DNA of 64,000 nt from Gigantopelta aegis (GCF_016097555.1 NC_054708.1:22317943-22381942); one strand, 5' to 3'. Shown: positions 45,335 to 56,918, counted from the stretch's first letter. The notes: a model not told the origin generated them from the sequence alone. Numbers and translations are program-made.

Positions 45335-46546
45335 TGTGACGGTACATGCTCTTAATTTCTTTTCGCCTGTGGCGATATTAATTGTTTTAGAAGGCTGTGT
45401 GCAGTTCCATTATGCACTTAGCCTAGGTGGGTACCTTGTTACGTGATACCTCTGCGCGACGGCCGTGTGCAGTTTCTAATACACACCCAGCCAGGTGCGG
45501 AGGCCATGTGGCCAGTAGTTACGTAATACCTCCGCGCGACCATGGAATCTCTAGCGAACTGGCGACATTATGTCTGACGATCTGAGAAAACAAATACCGC
45601 TTGGTCGCGGTGGAAATAGCACTTGTAGGGATTCGGTGCCGCGATGTACCCCCAGGCGATATTCGCTGTCTCTGAGAGTTTTGAATAAATAGCTAGGATT
45701 TAGATATATCGAGGAGAAACATAGGAAGGCTCCAGGGGATCGCTGTCCGTCCACTGAACGATCTATATTAGTTCAGACGGGACTTTGGTAAATATATATT
45801 TTCTGCTCTGTGTATAACCTTGATGTGATTGATGTGACTTTAAATATTTTAATACTGTATTATACCAATATTATTTAGACGGTGCTGCCGGTCATCTGAC
45901 GCAGTAATCTGTAGGCTCACTGTCCTAAATAATTATAAAAAGCTTAACCAGTCATCCTAGAGGACCTAGGTAAACTGTAGGTTATTGTCTTTATTGTGAT
46001 AGGTACCAGTATTAATTCTGTATTACAAGGTTACTGAATGAGTAGTTAAGGGTTAATTAAAAATTAACCAGTTAGGAATAGAGTTGAAATTCCTTTATTT
46101 ATTAAGCTCCCCTGGCAGCGTTCCTTTATTATCGCACGTGTGTGTGTGTTAGCGTTTCTCAATTATCACACGTGTGGGCGTTGTGTCACGGTGAAGTGAT
46201 TGGCATATTGTGTAAACTAGACACCTAGAGATTAACTAATTAAGTGATCAGTTCTGGGTTGTTATTATTTGTTGTTGTTAATTAACTACTGCGGCAGTAC
46301 ATTTGTCAGCGTAGGTTAATACAGATTCCAAAGTGTATTGTGTTTTTGTTGTGTTTTCTAGTGAACTAAACGTGCTATAAATATATATATATACTTTATA
46401 TAAGATCTTATCTCTGATCATACCTAGACGAGCCACATTAGGGTATAACCGCCCGTTACAGAGAGATCTAATAGATATACAGTTAGGAGAGATATTTGGA
46501 CAATCGGGTTTCATTCGGTTACGGGTATTATAGGATCCCCGTGACA
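45335..46546 (+). repeat. 5' LTR, copy 2
   Basis: 1212 bp from TGTGACGGTACATGCTC to GATCCCCGTGACA. Confidence 0.93.
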
Positions 46547-46558
46547 GGAGTAGAAAAT

Positions 46559-46577
46559 TGGGGCGCTCGTCCGGGAT
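46559..46577 (+). promoter_or_regulatory. Candidate primer-binding site
   Basis: TGGGGCGCTCGTCCGGGAT, 12 nt after the LTR end. It equals the common tRNA-Pro primer-binding sequence except for one extra C after TGGGG. Confidence 0.6.
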
Positions 46578-46713
46578 CTGAAACGGGACATGCATATTTA
46601 AAAAAAAGTATTGTTTGTAAATGGGGGCTTTATAAATTATTTTTACAAATAACTAGAAGTAGCAACTTTGTTCACTAGAAAATTAATTAATAATAAGTGC
46701 GTTATATCTAAAC

Positions 46714-47029
46714 ATGGATAAGAATTTGCTGGATAGGCCTACGCTCAGTGTAGTGGAGATTAAGCGAGCACGTAAGGCCGAGTTAGTTGAAATCGCGGGT
46801 GAGCGAGAAATTGATTTAACATCAGCTAAAACCTTAGGAGATATAAGGACAATTATTATCCAGGAAGTTTTTTGGTGATAGTCCTGTTATGGAAGACAGT
46901 GAGATTGTTCCAGAGATAGAGATAAATGAGTTAAGTGTGGAACAAGAATTGGCTTTTAAAAAACTTGAGTACGAAAGAGAAGAATGTGCACTAGATAGAG
47001 AGAGAGATAGAGAAGATAGAGAGAGGGAT

Positions 47030-47070
<41 letters not shown>

Positions 47071-47167
47071 GAGAGAAAGAGAAGAGAGGGATAGAGAAGA
47101 GAGATATAGAGATAGAGAAGATAGAGAGGGATAGAGAGAGAGAGATAGAGAAAGAGAAAATAGAAAT

Positions 47168-47201
<34 letters not shown>

Positions 47202-47235
47202 TAGGGATAGAGAATTCCAGTTCGCAAAATTAAAA
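46714..47235 (+). pseudogene. gag: gag N-terminal region of copy 2, frame broken by microsatellite and one T
   Basis: Starts MDKNLLDRPTLSVVEI as in copy 1. One extra T near 46872 shifts the frame; a second frame (46889-47134) runs from MEDSEIVPEIEINEL into Arg-Glu/Asp-Arg repeats encoded by a GA/GATA microsatellite and stops there. The capsid frame opens again at 47236. In an intact relative these parts would be one gag N-terminus with a charged, RE/RD-rich coiled region. Confidence 0.8.
46999..47212 (+). repeat. GA/GATA-type coding microsatellite in gag
   Basis: About 210 bp of GAGA with GATAGAGA variants, less homogeneous than the pure GA run of copy 1. Confidence 0.9.
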
Positions 47236-49914
47236 GTGGAACATGAGTTAAAGTTGAATACTGAAGAAGTTAGACGGGAAGCCGGAAATGGTTTTAACAT
47301 GTCGGAGGCTTATAGATCAGTGCCTGTATTTGATGACCAGGAGGTAGACATGTTCTTCCAACTTTTTGAACGGGCCGCTAAGCAGCTAAATTGGCCGCAG
47401 TCTAAGTGGACATTGTTAGCCGTGTCTAAGTTTAAGGGGAAGGCTAGTGTAGCCTATAATTCAATGAGTGATGAGCGAGCAAGTCAGTACGACCTAGTTA
47501 AGGCGGCAGTGTTGAGGGCGTATGAATTACGACCTGAGGATTATCGTTTACGGTATAGCGAATTGAGAAAAACGCAGGGTCAGTCTTATAGTGAGTTTGT
47601 GGCTAAGAAGGCAGGGATGTTTGATAAATGGGTTGTTTCTCATCAGGTAGAGTCATATACCGAGTTACGGGAGTTGTTGATCTTACAGGACATTAAAAAT
47701 GGATTACCAGTTAGCTTACGTATTCATTTAGAGGATCGTGATGTCAAAAAGATAGAGGAGGCAGGCATAGTGGCAGATGATTACGTGTTAATACACAAAG
47801 CTCAGGCAGTACAGGGTAGCTCTATACAACAGGGTGATAAGAAGAAATTTCAGCCAGGTTTTTCCCGGGAAGGTAACTATCGGGGAGAGTCATCTAGTTG
47901 GTCAGCTAGTCAGACAAGGAATGCACCTGGTGGGCAAAGTAAGGATAGGCCTGCATTATCAGCCAATGCACAAACTTTTCGTCCACATTGTAGTTACTGT
48001 AAAAAGGATAACCACCTTGTCGGGGACTGTTTTAAAAGGAAACGCGATAATGCGCAAGTGGTCGGTTTAGTGAGGTCAGCTCCGTTAGCGAGAGAGTTAA
48101 TGGTTAGTCCCATGGCAGAGAAGGTAAACCCGTATGTGTCCACTGGTATGGTTTGTGATGTGAAACAAGAATTGAGTCCTAAGGCAATATCAATCTATCG
48201 AGATACAGGCTGTAGTCAGTCGCTGATCACGTCGGAGTGTTTAGCTGGTATTAAGAATTCAGATACAGGACGTAGTTTGGCTTTAACCTCAGTTACTGGA
48301 GAAAATATGGTAGTCCGGTTACATAACGTTTTCTTGTGTTCGAAGTTTGTGACGGGACCAGTCATTATGGGTGTTGTGACGGATTTGCCTGTTGAAAACA
48401 TAGGAGTTTTGTTGGGTAATGATTTGACTAGTCAGTGTTGTCAGCCGAAATGTGACCAATTGTTAAATAAAGACAGCCCTTTTCCAATAGAAGAGAGTGA
48501 GGTTGATGAGATTAGATATCCTGCGTATGTAATGACTAGGGCTATGGCCAGTAGGTTAACACGATACCCAGAGGATATTTGTGATTTGTCTGATACGTGT
48601 GTGAGCCATGAAATTCGAGTGGATGAGGTTATCAGTAAAATGGTATATAATTCAACTGAGGAATTAAATGTGGTGGAACCTGTTGATCTCCCGCAGAGGG
48701 CAATTGAACCAGTTGTGTTTGATAGAGGGGATTTACCTTGTAATAGACCAGAGTTAATTCTAGAGCAGGGGGCTGATCCAAAATTGTTGGCAGCTCGCAC
48801 TACATTGTTAACAGAGGGTGAGATGGAGGATCAGATGTCAGGTTATGATATGAACAAGGGAGTATTAATGAATAAGAGAGTGTTTGATAGGAAGGCTAGA
48901 AAACAACTGAGCCATGCTCAGAGCAAAATAAAATCAGTGTTTGATAGGAAGGCTAAGAGTCGGGAATTTAAACCAGGGGATAAAGTGCTGCTGTACCTTC
49001 CCATTAAACGGGGTTCATTACAGAACAGGTATTTCGGTCCCTATGTTGTGCACAAACGGGTTAATGAGACAGGGTATGTGATAAACACTCCTGATAGGGT
49101 TAGGAAAAGTAGGTATTGTCACATCAATTTGCTAAAAGGTTATTTTGACAGACTGCCGATAGTTCCATTGTTGCCTGTCCAAATTGAGAGTCACTCAACT
49201 TCCTGTGATGACGTCAAGACTGCAGAGATCAAATTAACCAACAGCCAGATTCTAGCAGACTTGAGCCCCCAGCGAGCAAAGCTGTCTACATTGATACAAG
49301 ACAATGTTTCCATTTGTCATGATCTTCCAACGGTTACCAACACCGTAAGCCAGGATGTGCGCTTGGAACCCAACGCTACACCGATTCGACAGCATGCCTA
49401 TCGGAGAAAACCTGGGAAACGTGCGCCACTGAAAAGGAAGGAAACGGAGTTCCAGTGGTCAGATGAATGCGAGAAGTCATTCAGCCGTCTCAAGCAGATG
49501 CTCTCCTCGTCTCCCGTGATGGCAGCACCAGACTACCGAATGCCTTTCAAGCTAGCTGTGGATGCCAGTGACGTGGGAGCTGGAGCTGTGCTGTTCCAGG
49601 AAGACGAAAATGGACTGGACCATCCTGTAAGTTTCTTCTCCAAAAAGTTTGACAAACACCAGGTGAACTATTCCACTATAGAGAAGGAAGCTTTGGCCAT
49701 GGTACAAGCTCTGAAGCATTTTCAGATCTACGTGAAATCGGCAGTGCATCAAGTGGTGGTCTTTACTGATCATAATCCGCTTACCTTCATTCACAGAATG
49801 AAAGCCACCAACCAGAGAGTTTTGAGATGGAGTCTTCTGCAGGAATACCCAATTACCATTGAACATATCAAGGGCACATCCAATGTAATCGCTGATGCCC
49901 TGTCCCGAAGTTGA
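47236..49914 (+). CDS. gag-pol: Gag-Pol of the non-autonomous Gmr1-like element, 892 residues
   Basis: One open frame. Residues 1-200: SCAN-like capsid (FQLFERAAKQLNW, LRYSELRKTQ, LLILQDIKNGLPVSL). CCHC knuckle with first Cys at 252 (CSYCKKDNHLVGDC). Protease DTG at 323-325. After a spacer with MTRAMA, an integrase GPY/F module (GPY at 601-603, ending CHINLLKGYF). An RT leader (LPTV, then ATPIRQHAYR near 715) is followed at once by the connection and RNase H domain with D776, E818 and D845, ending ADALSRS. The RT palm (no YxDD) and the integrase HHCC/DDE core are absent. A usual Gypsy pol has more than 1000 residues. The order capsid-protease-integrase-RT-RNase H is that of the Gmr1 clade. 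It probably supplies or mimics structural protein but must rely on a helper for reverse transcription and integration. Confidence 0.9.
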   Translation: MEHELKLNTEEVRREAGNGFNMSEAYRSVPVFDDQEVDMFFQLFERAAKQLNWPQSKWTLLAVSKFKGKASVAYNSMSDERASQYDLVKAAVLRAYELRPEDYRLRYSELRKTQGQSYSEFVAKKAGMFDKWVVSHQVESYTELRELLILQDIKNGLPVSLRIHLEDRDVKKIEEAGIVADDYVLIHKAQAVQGSSIQQGDKKKFQPGFSREGNYRGESSSWSASQTRNAPGGQSKDRPALSANAQTFRPHCSYCKKDNHLVGDCFKRKRDNAQVVGLVRSAPLARELMVSPMAEKVNPYVSTGMVCDVKQELSPKAISIYRDTGCSQSLITSECLAGIKNSDTGRSLALTSVTGENMVVRLHNVFLCSKFVTGPVIMGVVTDLPVENIGVLLGNDLTSQCCQPKCDQLLNKDSPFPIEESEVDEIRYPAYVMTRAMASRLTRYPEDICDLSDTCVSHEIRVDEVISKMVYNSTEELNVVEPVDLPQRAIEPVVFDRGDLPCNRPELILEQGADPKLLAARTTLLTEGEMEDQMSGYDMNKGVLMNKRVFDRKARKQLSHAQSKIKSVFDRKAKSREFKPGDKVLLYLPIKRGSLQNRYFGPYVVHKRVNETGYVINTPDRVRKSRYCHINLLKGYFDRLPIVPLLPVQIESHSTSCDDVKTAEIKLTNSQILADLSPQRAKLSTLIQDNVSICHDLPTVTNTVSQDVRLEPNATPIRQHAYRRKPGKRAPLKRKETEFQWSDECEKSFSRLKQMLSSSPVMAAPDYRMPFKLAVDASDVGAGAVLFQEDENGLDHPVSFFSKKFDKHQVNYSTIEKEALAMVQALKHFQIYVKSAVHQVVVFTDHNPLTFIHRMKATNQRVLRWSLLQEYPITIEHIKGTSNVIADALSRS

Positions 49915-50134
49915 ACATTATGATAATGTGTTGACATTTTTGATTTCTGTTTTGTTTATATATTTTTTATTTGTATACCAGGGACTCAGAGACTCAGTGT
50001 GATTACTGGTAGTCACCTTATTATTACATGTGTTATAAATGCCCGTATGCGCCGGTTAACGCACCTTTTTGTTTTAATGTAGTATATTTCCCTATTCCTA
50101 GAGTAGAGGAAATATCCTTTTTGAGGTGGGGGTG

Positions 50135-51345
50135 TGTGACGGTACATGCTCTTAATTTCTTTTCGCCTGTGGCGATATTAATTGTTTTAGAAGGCCGTGT
50201 GCAGTTCCATTATGCACTTAGCCCAGGTGGGTACCTTGTTACGTGATACCTCTGCGCGACGGCCGTGTGCAGTTTCTAATACACACCCAGCCAGGTGCGG
50301 AGGCCATGTGGCCAGTAGTTACGTAATACCTCCGCGCGACCATGGAATCTCTAGCGAACTGGCGACATTAAGTCTGACGATCTGAGAAAAAAAATACCGC
50401 TTGGTCGCGGAGGAAATAGCACTTGTAGGGATTCGGTGCCGCGATGTACCCCCAGGCGATATTCGCTGTCTCTGAGAGTTTTGAATAAATAGCTAGGATT
50501 TAGATATATCGAGGAGAAACATAGGAAGGCTCCAGGGGATCGCTGTCCGTCCACTGAACGATCTATATTAGTTCAGACGGGACTTTGGTAAATATATATT
50601 TTCTGCTCTGTGTATAACCTTGATGTGATTGATGTGACTTTAAATATTTTAATACTGTATTATACCAATATTATTTAGACGGTGCTGCCGGTCATCTGAC
50701 GCAGTAATCTGTAGGCTCACTGTCCTAAATAATTATAAAAAGCTTAACCAGTCATCCTAGAGGACCTAGGTAAACTGTAGGTTATTGTCTTTATTGTGAT
50801 AGGTACCAGTATTAATTCTGTATTACAAGGTTACTGAATGAGTAGTTAAGGGTTAATTAAAAATTAACCAGTTAGGAATAGAGTTGAAATTCCTTTATTT
50901 ATTAAGCTCCCCTGGCAGCGTTCCTTTATTATCGCACGTGTGTGTGTGTTAGCTTTTCTCAATTATCACACGTGTGGGCGTTGTGTCACGGTGAAGTGAT
51001 TGGCATATTGTGTAAACTAGACACCTAGAGATTAACTAATTAAGTGATCAGTTCTGGGTTGTTATTATTTGTTGTTGTTAATTAACTACTGCGGCAGTAC
51101 ATTTGTCAGCGTAGGTTAATACAGATTCCAAAGTGTATTGTGTTTTTGTTGTGTTTTCTAGTGAACTAAACGTGCTATAAAAATATATATAACTTTATAT
51201 AAGATCTTATCTCTGATCATACCTAGACGAGCCACATTAGGGTATAACCGCCCGTTACAGAGAGATCTAATAGATATACAGTTAGGAGAGATATTTGGAC
51301 AATCGGGTTTCATTCGGTTACGGGTATTATAGGATCCCCGTGACA
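50135..51345 (+). repeat. 3' LTR, copy 2
   Basis: 1211 bp, TGTGACGG...CCGTGACA; followed by ATACC. Confidence 0.93.
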
Positions 51346-52660
51346 ATACCAAATATTGGAACTTAACAAATCATCATTATTAAAGCCGAGTTTATGTTGA
51401 AGTATTAGCCAGCTATTTAATACATTTTTCCAAAACACTTTATTTATGTTCCTTTTCTTAATTTGAATAAAATTATCCCCATATATTATTAATTGTTTAG
51501 TTGTTAAGCCTGTCACAGACTGAAAGAGAGTTGTCCAATTGGAATGTGATAGAATTAATCTTCTTATCCAAGGCAATTTCAGTGCTGTTGTAAAAGTTAT
51601 AACGTCTAACATTTTAATTCCCCCAATCTCGTAATTTTGCACTAAAACTTCACGTTTATTTTTATCTGGTTTATTTTGCCATATAAAATTGAAGATGATT
51701 TTATTTATTTATTTTAGTGATTTCAATGATTGATTTGGTATCGAAATTAATAAATGTGTTGTTTTGGAAATAATTACAGATTTTACAACAGCAATTCTGC
51801 CCATAACTGTAAGTTTTCTCGTTAACCACTGTTTTGTCGTATTTTTCATTTCAATTATTTTTGGTTCAATATTTTTCAAAATTATTTCGTCCAAGCTAAG
51901 CGAATATTTTACACCTAATAAATAGTAAAGTGTTCTTCGCCTCATTGTAGCTTCCATTTTGCTAAATGAAAAACCTCCTTTGAAATTATTTTACTTCCTA
52001 TCCATATAATTTGAGACTTAGAATAGTTTATTTTCAAGCCAGAAACATCTGCATATATATGAAATATTCTTAATGTACTTACCAGAGATGTAGGTGATCC
52101 ATCTAAAATAAAGTTTGTATCATCTGCTTATTGAGATATAATATAAAATTCCCAATCTATGTTTAGACCTTTAACATCTTTAGAGTTTCTAATTAGCATT
52201 GCTAATATTTCGGACATATTATGAAGATATAAGGGCACATCCTCTTTCTAGATTAAAACTCTGTGCTAAAAACGAATTTTGTAATATTCTCGACACTGAG
52301 TTATTATAAAACGTTTTTTTATCCAATTTTTAATAGAAGATTTAAAGTTAGAGATAGCTAAAGATTGTTCAATAAAACGCCAGGAGACTGAATCAGAAGC
52401 TTTCTCAAAATCCACTGATACTAACATCCCTGATATTTTATGGTATTCAGTGTATTGCATTATATCATATAAACCTGCCTTTAATAAAACCAGATTGATA
52501 TTTTGCTATAATTTTATCCAATACTTTTTCAATCTATTCGCAATGCACCCAGAAGCAATTTTTTATATACAATTTGGAAGAGTAACAGGTCGCCAATTAA
52601 AAAACCCAGAAACTGCTTTGGTTTATTGGCTTTTGGTATGCAGGTAATGATTCCTAATTT
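51346..52660 (-). pseudogene. LINE (L1/Tx1-like) reverse transcriptase, right of Gypsy copy 2
   Basis: Minus-strand pieces: GMLVSVDFEKASDSVSWRFI (RT motif with DFEKA.DSV), a catalytic ADDTNFILDG with the preceding Tyr codon turned to a stop (about 52109-52132), SGLKINYSKSQIIWIG, then KQWLTRKLTVMGRIAVVKS and IGGIKMLDVITFTTALKLPW. Frameshifts and stops are many. The motifs in this order match L1/Tx1-type ORF2. The 5' half and endonuclease are not seen. The 3' part continues at 45334-44790 beyond the Gypsy insertion. Confidence 0.87.
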
Positions 52661-53464
52661 TTGGGTACTAGACATTTCTTTTATAGTGTGGCTATAGTTA
52701 CTAGAGCTAATTATCGTATTTTGTGTATTGATATGTTTGTTTTCTATGCCTGTTTGTGTTGTTTAGCAAATCAAAACTTACACCTGTTTAAAAAATAGTT
52801 CTGCCTAAAGGTAGTACTAAACCAAATAACTTCCAGCTGGGTCAAAGTTCGAGGTGCACCCAACTTTTGATAGAGAAGTGAACACCACAAGTCCTGTGAT
52901 TGGTTATAAATGTGAGTGTGTTGGTTGTAACAAATAATAGTTTCATCTGGGTAAAAAAAATATGCAATTTTATTTCATCTAGTACCAATGTGTCAAGTAG
53001 CCTTGTGCTTGAAACATGTATGGGGTACCTGTAAAAAAAAGTACTTGAATTTTGTGCGGAACCAGGGTAGTCATAGACGCTACCCGTTATCTCAGAAACA
53101 AGCAGCTTGACCCCCAATTTTTTCTGATTCACTTTAAGTGTGAGGGGTGGTAGTATTTATATCCGTGGCGTTTATGTTGATTGATACGCTGCAGGTAGGA
53201 GTTTTAGCCACATATGTTACTATTGTCGTCTATGGAATTTGATTTGGTAGTGTACACCCTATATTGCTAGTAGGTTTCGTTATCGAGCTTAAACAATGTA
53301 TAATGTGCATATTTTGATGAGTTTGCATTTATACAATCCTCCTGTAAACCATCATGCCACATACATGTATTATTATAGTTTGTGTTGTTCTCGTATGTGT
53401 CGTAACAGCAATGGTGATCAGTGAAGCGTTTTGACGATGGTGATGATGATAATAATTAAGGGTG
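52661..53464. other. No gene recognised
   Basis: AT-rich DNA. The reverse frame at 52842-53132 (96 residues) has no recognisable motif. Confidence 0.45.
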
Positions 53465-53508
53465 ATAAATGATGGCAGTGGTGATGATGATGATGATGGT
53501 GGTGGTGG

Positions 53509-53579
<71 letters not shown>

Positions 53580-53620
53580 GGAGGAGGAGGAGGAGGAGGA
53601 GGAGGAAGAAGAAGAATGTT
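53465..53620. repeat. (GAT)n and (GAG)n microsatellite
   Basis: GATGAT runs at 53480-53577, then GAGGAG and GAAGAA. The acidic/Met/Arg-rich frame is its translation. Dispersed GATG words continue to about 53740. Confidence 0.95.
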
Positions 53621-54522
53621 GACGCCGACGATGATGGTGATTGGGGAATGGTAAATGGTGACGATAAATAGAATAGTGATGATGATGATGTTGATGCTGA
53701 TGGTGCTACTGTTTCTGCTGCTGATGGTGGTGGTGGTTATAGTAAATGATAATGGTGAACTGTGAAATCTGTTAAATAGTAAAAAATATATTGAGATTCT
53801 AGTATTTACTTTATTTTATTTTATAATCATCTGTGATATATTTGAATGTTGATTTCAATATAAGTTATATGTAATACGATTGACGTACAAATGTGTATGT
53901 GTATTGGGGTTTTTTTTTGGGTTTTTTTTTGGGGGGGGGGGGGGGGATCTATGTATGTAATTAAATATATATAGGGAATGACTCTTGAATTGGCGTTTTG
54001 TTTCTTTATGATACTGACCGTGACAACGTATTACCGTAAAAAAACAACCTCCCTTTATATTAAATATTTACTTTTAGATCGACAGCATAAACATACAATG
54101 AAGACAAACAAATGCAATATGTGTTCATTTTAGATAATGTAACGTGCGTTTAATCTGATCAATTCATTATTGTAGCCACATGTTAAAGCTGTCATTTCGA
54201 GTATAACGTTAATATTTACACATTTAGAACAGATAATCATATTTGGGGAGGGGGGGGGGGGGGGGGGGGGTTGACGTATAATGATTCAATTTTAGCTGTT
54301 CTGTGTTACACTTGTTGACTTGTCAGTTGCCTATACAGCAGTTGAAAGTAAATAGCGAGATGATGAAAACCAAACCCGATATATAGATTGCATTAGTAAC
54401 AGTTTGTATACGATGGCTATTACATAGCAATAACATAATCAATATGATTAAGATTAGCTCCACTGGTTAATAACTTTTCATAATGACGTACGTGTTTGTA
54501 CGCGTAGCTAAAGAAGAAAAAG
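53621..54522. other. No gene; poly-T/poly-G tracts
   Basis: T and G homopolymers at 53911-53947 and a G run at 54246-54271. Between them AT-rich unique DNA; some words near 54180-54240 (AACGTTAATATTTACACATT, AGATAATCAT) match 18563-18600, pointing to an unnamed dispersed repeat. Confidence 0.5.
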
Positions 54523-54929
54523 TAAAGTTTGTTTTATTTAACGACGCCACTAGAGCACATTGAATTTTTTAATCTTATCATCGGCTATTGGACGTCAAAC
54601 ATATGGTCATTCTGACACTGATTTTTAGAGGAAACCCGCTGTCGCCACATAGGCTACTCTTTTACGACAGGCAGCAAGGGATCTTTTATTTGTGCTTCCC
54701 ATAGGCAGGATGGCACAAACCATGGCCTTTGTTGAACCAGTTATGGATCACTGGTCGGTGCAAGTGGTTTACACCTACCCATTGAGCCTTGCGGAGCACT
54801 CACTCAGGGTTTGGAGTCGGTATCTGGATTAAAAATCCCATGCCTCGACTGCGATCCGAACCTAGTACCTACCAGCCTTGTAGACCGATGGCCTAACCAC
54901 GACGACCTAACCACGACGCCACCGAGGCC
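54523..54929 (-). repeat. Chimeric SINE, H3-like head, T2-like tail
   Basis: Reverse orientation: GTTTTATTTAACGACGCCAC, ATCATCGGCTATTGGACGTC (T2), body, then TTGAACCAGTTATGGATCAC, CCTTGCGGAGCACTCACTCA and the head complement GACGCCACCGAGGCCA. A short GACCTAACCACGAC duplication lies within the head. Confidence 0.85.
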
Positions 54930-55099
54930 AGTCGTAGCTTTAAGAATGAATTCTGCCGGGTATTCGCTGTTTGATCCTGCTATCGTGACAGTGTAGCAGC
55001 TAGTATCGATATCAAGCACATGATAATAATTGCCAGATTACAAGCAGTAAAACCATGGTTAAAAATTAATTTGCAAAGTGTAGTGTAGCACAACGACAG

Positions 55100-55290
55100 C
55101 TCCATTTGAGGTTCAGTGGCTTTGCGCACTGGATACAAACATCAGCCTAAACATGTGAGTTGCTATTGGTGACAGGAAAACCCCAACATATTTCCTTTTA
55201 ATAACATTGTGCAGGTAGCATATGGCGTACGTAAACAAATCTAAGCCGCGAACAATTAGATACAAAAAATATGAATCTCAGATAAGAAGA
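55100..55290 (+). pseudogene. 5' flank of a decayed GPCR paralog
   Basis: CATCAGCCTAAACATGTGAG, TAACATTGTGCAGG and GCGTACGTAAACAAATCTAA align in order with 33490-33665 upstream of the intact GPCR. It is interrupted right after by a SINE. Confidence 0.6.
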
Positions 55291-55590
55291 AGTTTGTTTT
55301 GTTTAACGACACCACAAAAGCACATTGATTTATTAATCATCGGCTATTGGATGTCAAACATTTTGTAATTTTGACATAGTCATAGAGAGGAAAGCCGCTG
55401 CCTTTTTTTCCATTAGTAGCAAGGGATCGTTTATATGCACCATCCAACAGACAGAATAGCACATACCACGGACTTTGATATACCAGTCGTCGTGCACTGG
55501 CTGGAACGAGAAATACCCCAATGGGCCCACCGACGGGGATCAATAAAACCAACCGCGCAGCAAGCGAGCGCTTTACCACGGAATATCTGA
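55291..55590 (-). repeat. SINE, head H1 with tail T2
   Basis: Reverse orientation: TTTGTTTAACGACACCACAA, ATCATCGGCTATTGGATGTC, CCAGTCGTCGTGCACTGGCT, GCAAGCGAGCGCTTTACCAC. It lies inside the decayed GPCR locus. Confidence 0.87.
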
Positions 55591-55839
55591 TAAACACAAA
55601 AAAAAACAATTCCAACAGAAATTGGATCTTTTAAAATAATTTTCGCACAGGAACAATTCATATACTGAAGACAAGTTACTAAAATCTGTTTCCGATACAT
55701 ACAGAAACATATTATGTATCAAGGCAGTCAAAATATGTGAAATATGTACTGTTGCGGGTCTGCTAGGGTACGCCAATTGGTGCATGAATCCTTTACTATA
55801 CTATGTTTTCAGTCAAGATTTCAAGGTGACCTACATATA

Positions 55840-55985
55840 GAATACTAAACGAGCGTGCATGTCACACCATTTTTATGAAATGAGTGAACAGGTTTGCTAT
55901 CTTACGATCGAAAGCGAGTCAGATACCAACACTGTTTACGACTTTCATAAAAATGGTATGACAGGCAAACTAGTTTAGTATTTTA
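55840..55985. mobile_element. Small foldback MITE inside the GPCR remnant
   Basis: TAGAATACTAAACGAGCGTG...CACCATTTTTATGAAA and its complement TTTCATAAAAATGGTATGAC...TAGTATTTTA form about 43-bp arms around a 60-bp centre. Confidence 0.7.
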
Positions 55986-56778
55986 CTTATTACAAACCAA
56001 ATGCAACCAATCCGCAACGCAGAAGTCAGCAGATGTCGAGACCTACTACATGTTATTGGTCTACGATTTGGGTCAGCAAGTGATCTACGTCACGCTCACG
56101 TCACACCGATATTACACTAGTTAGATATTGAGTGATTGTTATGACATGAGCAATATCTTACACTGGTGTGTAATAAATGACATTATCTCGCCTTTATGTA
56201 AAATTCTTTAATCCCATTGGTTGTTTGCCGTTGGACAAATCCCTTATCCCCCTGTGGGCGGAGCCAAATTCTCTTATACCCCGTCTGTAATTTCCAACAG
56301 TTTCCAGCCGCCCCAGTTAATGCTAAAGCAATAATTAGATTATAAATAACATTGATAATCAACCAAGTATACATAATTAATTTTATTTTTACTATAAAAT
56401 ACACTATTTCAATACTTTTAAAAGCTGCAATGTTGAACTCGGCCACCTAATTACGGTCGTGGTGTTAATGTATTAATGCGCGATTAGCAACAGTTGTTGT
56501 TGTTTTGTTTTTTTAATATTTTTATTTTTTTACTACATACATTTCTAATAAAAAAAAAGTGTTTTTTATTTTTGTTATTAATATCTGTTTCAGACAATTT
56601 CGTATTACAAACATTTGAAGTTAAAAACTCGTTTATCGACGAACTATTTTTCGTCACTGGCAAGTGGTTTCGTTCGCGTCCGCGTGGTACGGCTCCGTTA
56701 ATAAATTGTTAACAATTATTTTCTGGCGTTATTTTGATTATTTGGCTATATGGTTTAACATGTCGGCAAGATAAATTC
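55986..56778. other. Rest of the insertion in the GPCR remnant; no gene
   Basis: AT-rich sequence with no supported frame. It may be part of the same non-autonomous element as the flanking foldback and hairpin, but I could not find a matching left terminus. Confidence 0.4.
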
Positions 56779-56918
56779 GTTGTAGAAGCATCTCTCGGGG
56801 TATATGGCTTTTTATGTACCCTCTGTGTGCTCTTTTACCCCCTCGCCTTCGGCTTGGGGTAAAAGAACACACAGAGGGTACATAAAAAGCCATATACCCC
56901 TCGTGATGCTTCTACAAC
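56779..56918. repeat. Long near-perfect hairpin, about 60-bp arms
   Basis: The left arm GTTGTAGAAGCATC through GGGGTATATGGCTTTTTATG and TACCCTCTGTGTG pairs with the right arm, with a 15-nt loop around CTCGCCTTCGGCTTG. Only a few mismatches occur (CTCTCGGGG against CCCCTCGTG). The loop itself contains a CCTTCGG mini-stem. Confidence 0.9.

Larger units (their letters stand above)
45335..51345 (+). mobile_element. Ty3/Gypsy element, Gmr1-like, copy 2 (6011 bp)
   Basis: LTRs 45335-46546 and 50135-51345 are almost identical (a handful of substitutions and small indels), so insertion is recent. A primer-binding-like site follows the 5' LTR and a purine tract (GAGGTGGGGGTG) precedes the 3' LTR. An 892-codon gag-pol frame is open. 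It interrupts a reverse-strand LINE. The LTR sequence differs from copy 1 in the 27179 type mainly in the first 400 bp (for example an extra ACACACCCAGCCAGG block), so two LTR subfamilies exist. Confidence 0.94.

Noticed and set aside
42405..50554. Minus-strand frames beginning MDGQRSPGAF in Gypsy LTRs, repeated at 42743, 45754 and 50554
   Set aside because: They lie wholly within LTRs, recur only because the LTR recurs, are broken differently in each copy and run antisense to the element.
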